Below, piece by piece: positions 14,382-16,625 of a stretch of 16,625 bases of DNA. The number at the start of each line of letters is the position of its first letter. Position 1 is the first letter of the stretch. The DNA is taken from NCBI GenBank assembly GCA_964473735.1, contig CAYYQD010000032.1, positions 1 through 16,625 on the forward strand, given 5' to 3'. The position numbers and the translations under genes are program-made. Below the pieces are notes generated by a model. The model did not search any database and had not been told where the DNA came from. It worked only from the letters and a program-made list of their open reading frames with translations. This DNA is from JAADCS01 sp964473735 (GTDB lineage: Bacteria; Hydrothermota; Hydrothermia; LBFQ01).

Positions 14382-15761
14382 ATGAAGTACGACCTCGTAG
14401 TGATAGGCGCTGGACCCGGAGGGTACGTGGCCGCCATAAGGGCCGGTCAGCTCGGCCTGAAGACCTTAGTCGTAGAGAGATGGAAGGTCGGGGGAGTGTG
14501 TCTTAACGTGGGGTGCATCCCGACTAAGGCCCTACTCCATGTCGCCCACACGCGAGCCTCCGTGAGAGAGGCCAAAAAGATGGGTCTTGATGGAGATGTG
14601 AGGGTGGACCTGGCGCGGTTAAACGCGTGGAAGGAGCGGGTCGTGGGTAGGCTCGTCAAGGGTGTGGAGTTCCTCTTTAAACGGAACGGTGTCAGTCTGG
14701 TAAAGGGTGAGGGTAGATTGCTCTCTCCGGGTAAGGTTGAGGTTCGGACGGAGAACGGAGAGACTAAGGTGTTTGAGGCCGATAACGTCGTCCTCGCTAC
14801 CGGGTCAAGGCCGAGGTATCTAAAGGGGTTGGAAAGGGATGGGGAGAGGATATGGGATAGCAACGACGCCGTCGCTACGAGGGAGATACCCGGGAGTATG
14901 TTGGTGGTCGGTGCCGGTGCGGTGGGTCTTGAGTTTGCTTACGTGTACAGGCACCTGGGTACGGAGAGGGTCACGGTCGTGGATATTATGGATCAGGTGA
15001 TGCCCGGGACGGACAGGGAGATGGCCAACGCCTACGTCCGTATCCTCCGGAAGACGGGTATAGAGTTCAGGCTATCAACTACGGTGAAGGCCGTTGAGGA
15101 GGACGGGACGGTAGTTCTATCCACGCCGGATGGAGAGGTCAGAGATAGGTACGACAGGGTCTTGGTGGCCGTGGGGAGGGTTCCTAACACGGAGTTCCTT
15201 AAGGACACAGGGATAAACCTGAACGACAGGGGCCTCATCCCCGTGAGCGACAGGATGGAGAGCAACCTCCCCGGCGTCTTCGCCATAGGGGACATAACCC
15301 CGGGTCCGATGCTGGCCCACAGGGCCCATAAGGAGGGGGTTCTGGTGGCCGAGGTAATAGCCGGTCTCAACGTAAGGAAGTCGTGGAAGTACGTTCCGGC
15401 TGTCGTATATACCTATCCGGAGTACGCCACCGTAGGCTTAAGCGAGGAGAGGGCCCGGGAGATGGGGTACGACGTTGTGGTAGGCCGCTTTCCGATGTCG
15501 GCCTCCGGTAGGGCCCAGACCATGGGAGGGGTGGACGGTCTGGTAAAAGTGATAGCCGAAAGGGGAAGCCACAGGCTACTGGGTATTCACGTGCTGTCTC
15601 CGGAGGCTTCCTCAATCATCTCGGAGGCCACCCTGGCCCTTGAGAGGGGCCTGACCCTTGAGGAGGTGGAGGAGGTAATACACCCTCATCCGACCGTATC
15701 CGAAGCCCTGATGGAAGCCGCGGGGAACGCCCTGAAGAAGGCCATACACATCCTGAATTGA
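14382..15761 (+). CDS. lpdA: Dihydrolipoamide dehydrogenase
   Basis: This FAD enzyme (E3) reoxidises dihydrolipoyl groups of 2-oxoacid dehydrogenase complexes or the glycine cleavage H protein, passing electrons to NAD+. The 459 residues are full length. In order, it has an FAD-binding GAGPGG at 9-14, the redox-active disulfide in CLNVGCIPTK (Cys40, Cys45), a central ATGSRP, a second dinucleotide-binding GAGAVGLEFA, a GDI near the FAD tail, and the dimerisation domain with HPHPTVSE, where His436 and Glu441 form the catalytic pair. No E1, E2, lipoyl or glycine-cleavage genes lie in the window, so its complex is unknown. A -10 box 7 bases upstream supports the ATG at 14382. The stop overlaps the next gene. 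Confidence 0.96.
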   Translation: MKYDLVVIGAGPGGYVAAIRAGQLGLKTLVVERWKVGGVCLNVGCIPTKALLHVAHTRASVREAKKMGLDGDVRVDLARLNAWKERVVGRLVKGVEFLFKRNGVSLVKGEGRLLSPGKVEVRTENGETKVFEADNVVLATGSRPRYLKGLERDGERIWDSNDAVATREIPGSMLVVGAGAVGLEFAYVYRHLGTERVTVVDIMDQVMPGTDREMANAYVRILRKTGIEFRLSTTVKAVEEDGTVVLSTPDGEVRDRYDRVLVAVGRVPNTEFLKDTGINLNDRGLIPVSDRMESNLPGVFAIGDITPGPMLAHRAHKEGVLVAEVIAGLNVRKSWKYVPAVVYTYPEYATVGLSEERAREMGYDVVVGRFPMSASGRAQTMGGVDGLVKVIAERGSHRLLGIHVLSPEASSIISEATLALERGLTLEEVEEVIHPHPTVSEALMEAAGNALKKAIHILN

Positions 15762-16063
15762 GACGCCATCTCTTAGCACTCGTACCGATAGGTATAGGCC
15801 TCGTTCTGTTCCCCTTCGGTGAGAGGGTGTCCTCCCGTACTGTGTCCGTCCTCGCTATGGAGTTCATGCTCCTGATCCTCTTCGCCCTCTTAACGGTGTC
15901 GTGGGTGAGGAGGTTGGTAAGGCACCCCTTCGTACGCATAAGCCTCATGGCCCTCGGCATCGTAAACGTCTTTCTTGGTCTATACACCTTCTACCGACTT
16001 AAGGACGCGTTCCTTGCCTTCCCCTTCTTCCTCATGGCATCCTACTCCCTCTTTAGGGCTTGA
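15758..16063 (+). CDS. Small unknown membrane protein
   Basis: I do not recognise this 101-residue protein. It has four hydrophobic stretches (about 4-21, 28-46, 61-77 and 85-98) separated by Arg-rich turns (RR at 2-3, RRLVRHP near 51-57), so it is probably an inner-membrane protein. The TTG start at 15758-15760 overlaps the lpdA stop by 4 bases (TTGA) and has no ribosome site, so it depends on translational coupling. No other start would keep the first helix. Its own TGA forms part of the TTGACA -35 element of the tRNA promoter. The reading frame keeps the local AGG-rich codon style. No function can be inferred beyond cotranscription with lpdA. Confidence 0.65.
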   Translation: MRRHLLALVPIGIGLVLFPFGERVSSRTVSVLAMEFMLLILFALLTVSWVRRLVRHPFVRISLMALGIVNVFLGLYTFYRLKDAFLAFPFFLMASYSLFRA

Positions 16064-16089
16064 CACCGGATCCGTTTCCCCCTTATAAT
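16060..16089 (+). promoter_or_regulatory. Consensus sigma-70-type promoter for the initiator tRNA
   Basis: Perfect TTGACA (16060-16065), an 18-base spacer and perfect TATAAT (16084-16089), ending 13 bases before the tRNA. The -35 overlaps the stop codon of the preceding gene. It is the only unit in the window with a full -35, as expected for a strong stable-RNA promoter. Confidence 0.85.
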
Positions 16090-16102
16090 AGTTTCCTCAA
16101 AT

Positions 16103-16176
16103 CGCGGGGTGGAGCAGCCAGGAAGCTCGCCGGGCTCATAACCCGGAGGTCGCGGGTTCAAATCCCGCCCCCGCAA
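16103..16176 (+). tRNA. Initiator tRNA-fMet (anticodon CAT)
   Basis: The 74 bases fold as a cloverleaf. The acceptor stem is CGCGGGG/CCCCGCA, the D stem GAGC/GCTC, the anticodon stem CCGGG/CCCGG around CTCATAA, and the T stem GCGGG/CCCGC around TTCAAAT, with discriminator A at 16176. Two initiator hallmarks are visible: the C1-A72 mismatch at the end of the acceptor stem, and three consecutive G-C pairs (GGG/CCC) next to the anticodon loop. These let the tRNA be formylated and enter the ribosomal P site. The CCA end is not encoded (T's follow the discriminator), so a CCA-adding enzyme is needed. It closely resembles bacterial tRNA-fMet. Confidence 0.97.
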
Positions 16177-16183
16177 TTTTTTT
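16177..16183 (+). terminator. T-tract directly after the tRNA, possible intrinsic terminator
   Basis: Seven T's follow the discriminator base with no separate hairpin. The GC-rich T-arm and acceptor stem of the tRNA could serve as the stem of a Rho-independent terminator. The position fits; termination itself is inferred. Confidence 0.4.
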
Positions 16184-16503
16184 ATCCTGTCGTCCAAGCC
16201 GTAAAGTAGGGAGGTCGTCCCAAAATATTAGGGTCCTTAAATTTCTCGGACATAAATACAGGGAAAGTGGAACCGCCTCCGGTGTTTGGGGTCATCCATG
16301 ATTAAAGGTAATCTGTGAAGGTCATCCCGTACGTACTGAAGGATGAAAATTTTCTATCAATGACTAAGATGGGTATCATTCTGGGTACAAGAACCGGGAA
16401 AGTAGTATCTGGTTATCATTTTACGCGCATATTATCCAACAACGATATTAGCATGAAAAACTGCATGATACTATAAAGCGGAGAAATGTAAATTTTTCCC
16501 TGT
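16184..16503 (+). other. AT-rich intergenic stretch with no recognised gene
   Basis: This is the only gap over 300 bases. Its base composition is unlike the rest: 23 of 60 G+C at 16201-16260 and 19 of 60 at 16441-16500, against 39 of 60 in a typical coding line. I see no tRNA, SRP RNA, 6S, RNase P or tmRNA signature. It holds an 8-base direct repeat GGTCATCC (16290-16297 and 16320-16327), whose TCATCC can pair with GGATGA at 16341-16346. It also holds a 53-codon open frame from GTG 16315 to TAA 16476 with no recognisable product. Confidence 0.6.
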
Positions 16504-16509
16504 TATAAT
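16504..16509 (+). promoter_or_regulatory. Extended -10 promoter (TGT-TATAAT) for the last gene
   Basis: TATAAT preceded by TG at 16501-16502 makes an extended -10; no -35 is evident. It ends 8 bases before ATG 16518, the same arrangement as at the other gene starts. Confidence 0.6.
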
Positions 16510-16517
16510 ATCGCTCT

Positions 16518-16625
16518 ATGCTACTACTTCTAAGCGGTGTTAAAGTTCTCTACGCCAGCTGGTGGGCGAGTTTGCCTTTGAGGAGGAAGGAGTTTATGCT
16601 ACCGGAGGACAGCATACCCAAGGAG
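16518..16625 (+). CDS. Start of an unrecognised gene (3' end cut off)
   Basis: An open frame of 36 codons runs from ATG 16518 off the right edge. The visible residues include KVLYASWWASLPLRRKEF, then MLPEDSIPKE, and match nothing I know. Two starts are possible in the same frame. ATG 16518 has a TATAAT box 8 bases upstream and fits the leaderless pattern. ATG 16596 has a strong GGAGGAAGGAG ribosome site and would leave a leader of about 80 bases. The GC-rich, AGG-using codons resemble the real genes here and contrast with the AT-rich gap before it, supporting a true coding region. Confidence 0.5.
   Translation, partial: MLLLLSGVKVLYASWWASLPLRRKEFMLPEDSIPKE

Noticed and set aside
16184..16503. 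6S, SRP, RNase P or tmRNA gene in the AT-rich gap
   Set aside because: None of the conserved core motifs of these RNAs could be found by eye, and no long paired stems were evident.
1..16625. CRISPR arrays, insertion sequences or prophage genes
   Set aside because: No regularly spaced repeats, transposase, integrase or terminal inverted repeats are visible.

Overview
The window is gene-dense and GC-rich (39 of 60 bases in 16.625 kb sample line 12241-12300) with Arg codons mostly AGG and many ATA Ile codons, a style common in thermophiles. An LpxL/HtrB-type acyltransferase and a lipoprotein suggest a Gram-negative (diderm) bacterium. The gene set (RadA, NuoJ/K, Ktr, PyrH, HisC, two-part methylmalonyl-CoA mutase, dihydrolipoamide dehydrogenase) is bacterial. 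A thermophilic candidate-phylum lineage such as WOR-3/Hydrothermae is my guess; nothing here proves it.

Layout. Left end, minus strand: a nitrilase-fold amidohydrolase cut by the window edge (1-758). Then a six-gene minus-strand operon read right to left: nuoJ, nuoK, ktrB, ktrA, a DUF21-like membrane protein and radA (5684 down to 847), with overlapping or touching ends. Divergent from it on the plus strand are an endonuclease IV-like gene and an LpxL-like acyltransferase (5757-7438). Next comes a minus-strand block: a DUF6754-like membrane protein, an unknown polytopic membrane protein, hisC and pyrH (11181 down to 7439). Divergent again is the methylmalonyl-CoA mutase catalytic subunit (11331-13013). 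It meets a minus-strand pair, a DUF4837-like lipoprotein followed by an ArsC-type phosphatase/arsenate reductase (14319 down to 13010). The right part, plus strand, has lpdA, a small membrane protein, an initiator tRNA-fMet with a textbook promoter, an AT-rich 330-base gap and the first codons of another gene.

The main global signal is in how genes start. All ten transcription units, plus internal radA and pyrH among them, have a TANAAT-like -10 box ending only 6-10 bases before the start codon and no Shine-Dalgarno sequence. This predicts leaderless or nearly leaderless mRNAs. Several genes inside operons (nuoK, ktrA, the membrane protein at 9220-10005, hisC, arsC) instead carry clear GGAGG-type sites. 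Convergent genes end against or inside one another (7438/7439 and 13010-13013), so the genome looks strongly compacted.

Functions visible here cover K+ uptake (KtrAB), part of complex I (NuoJK), DNA repair (RadA, endonuclease IV-like), envelope lipid acylation, UMP phosphorylation, histidine synthesis, acyl-CoA carbon rearrangement, lipoyl-enzyme reoxidation and translation initiation. The least explained parts are the DUF6754-like/membrane-protein pair, the lipoprotein-ArsC pair, and the AT-rich gap after the tRNA.
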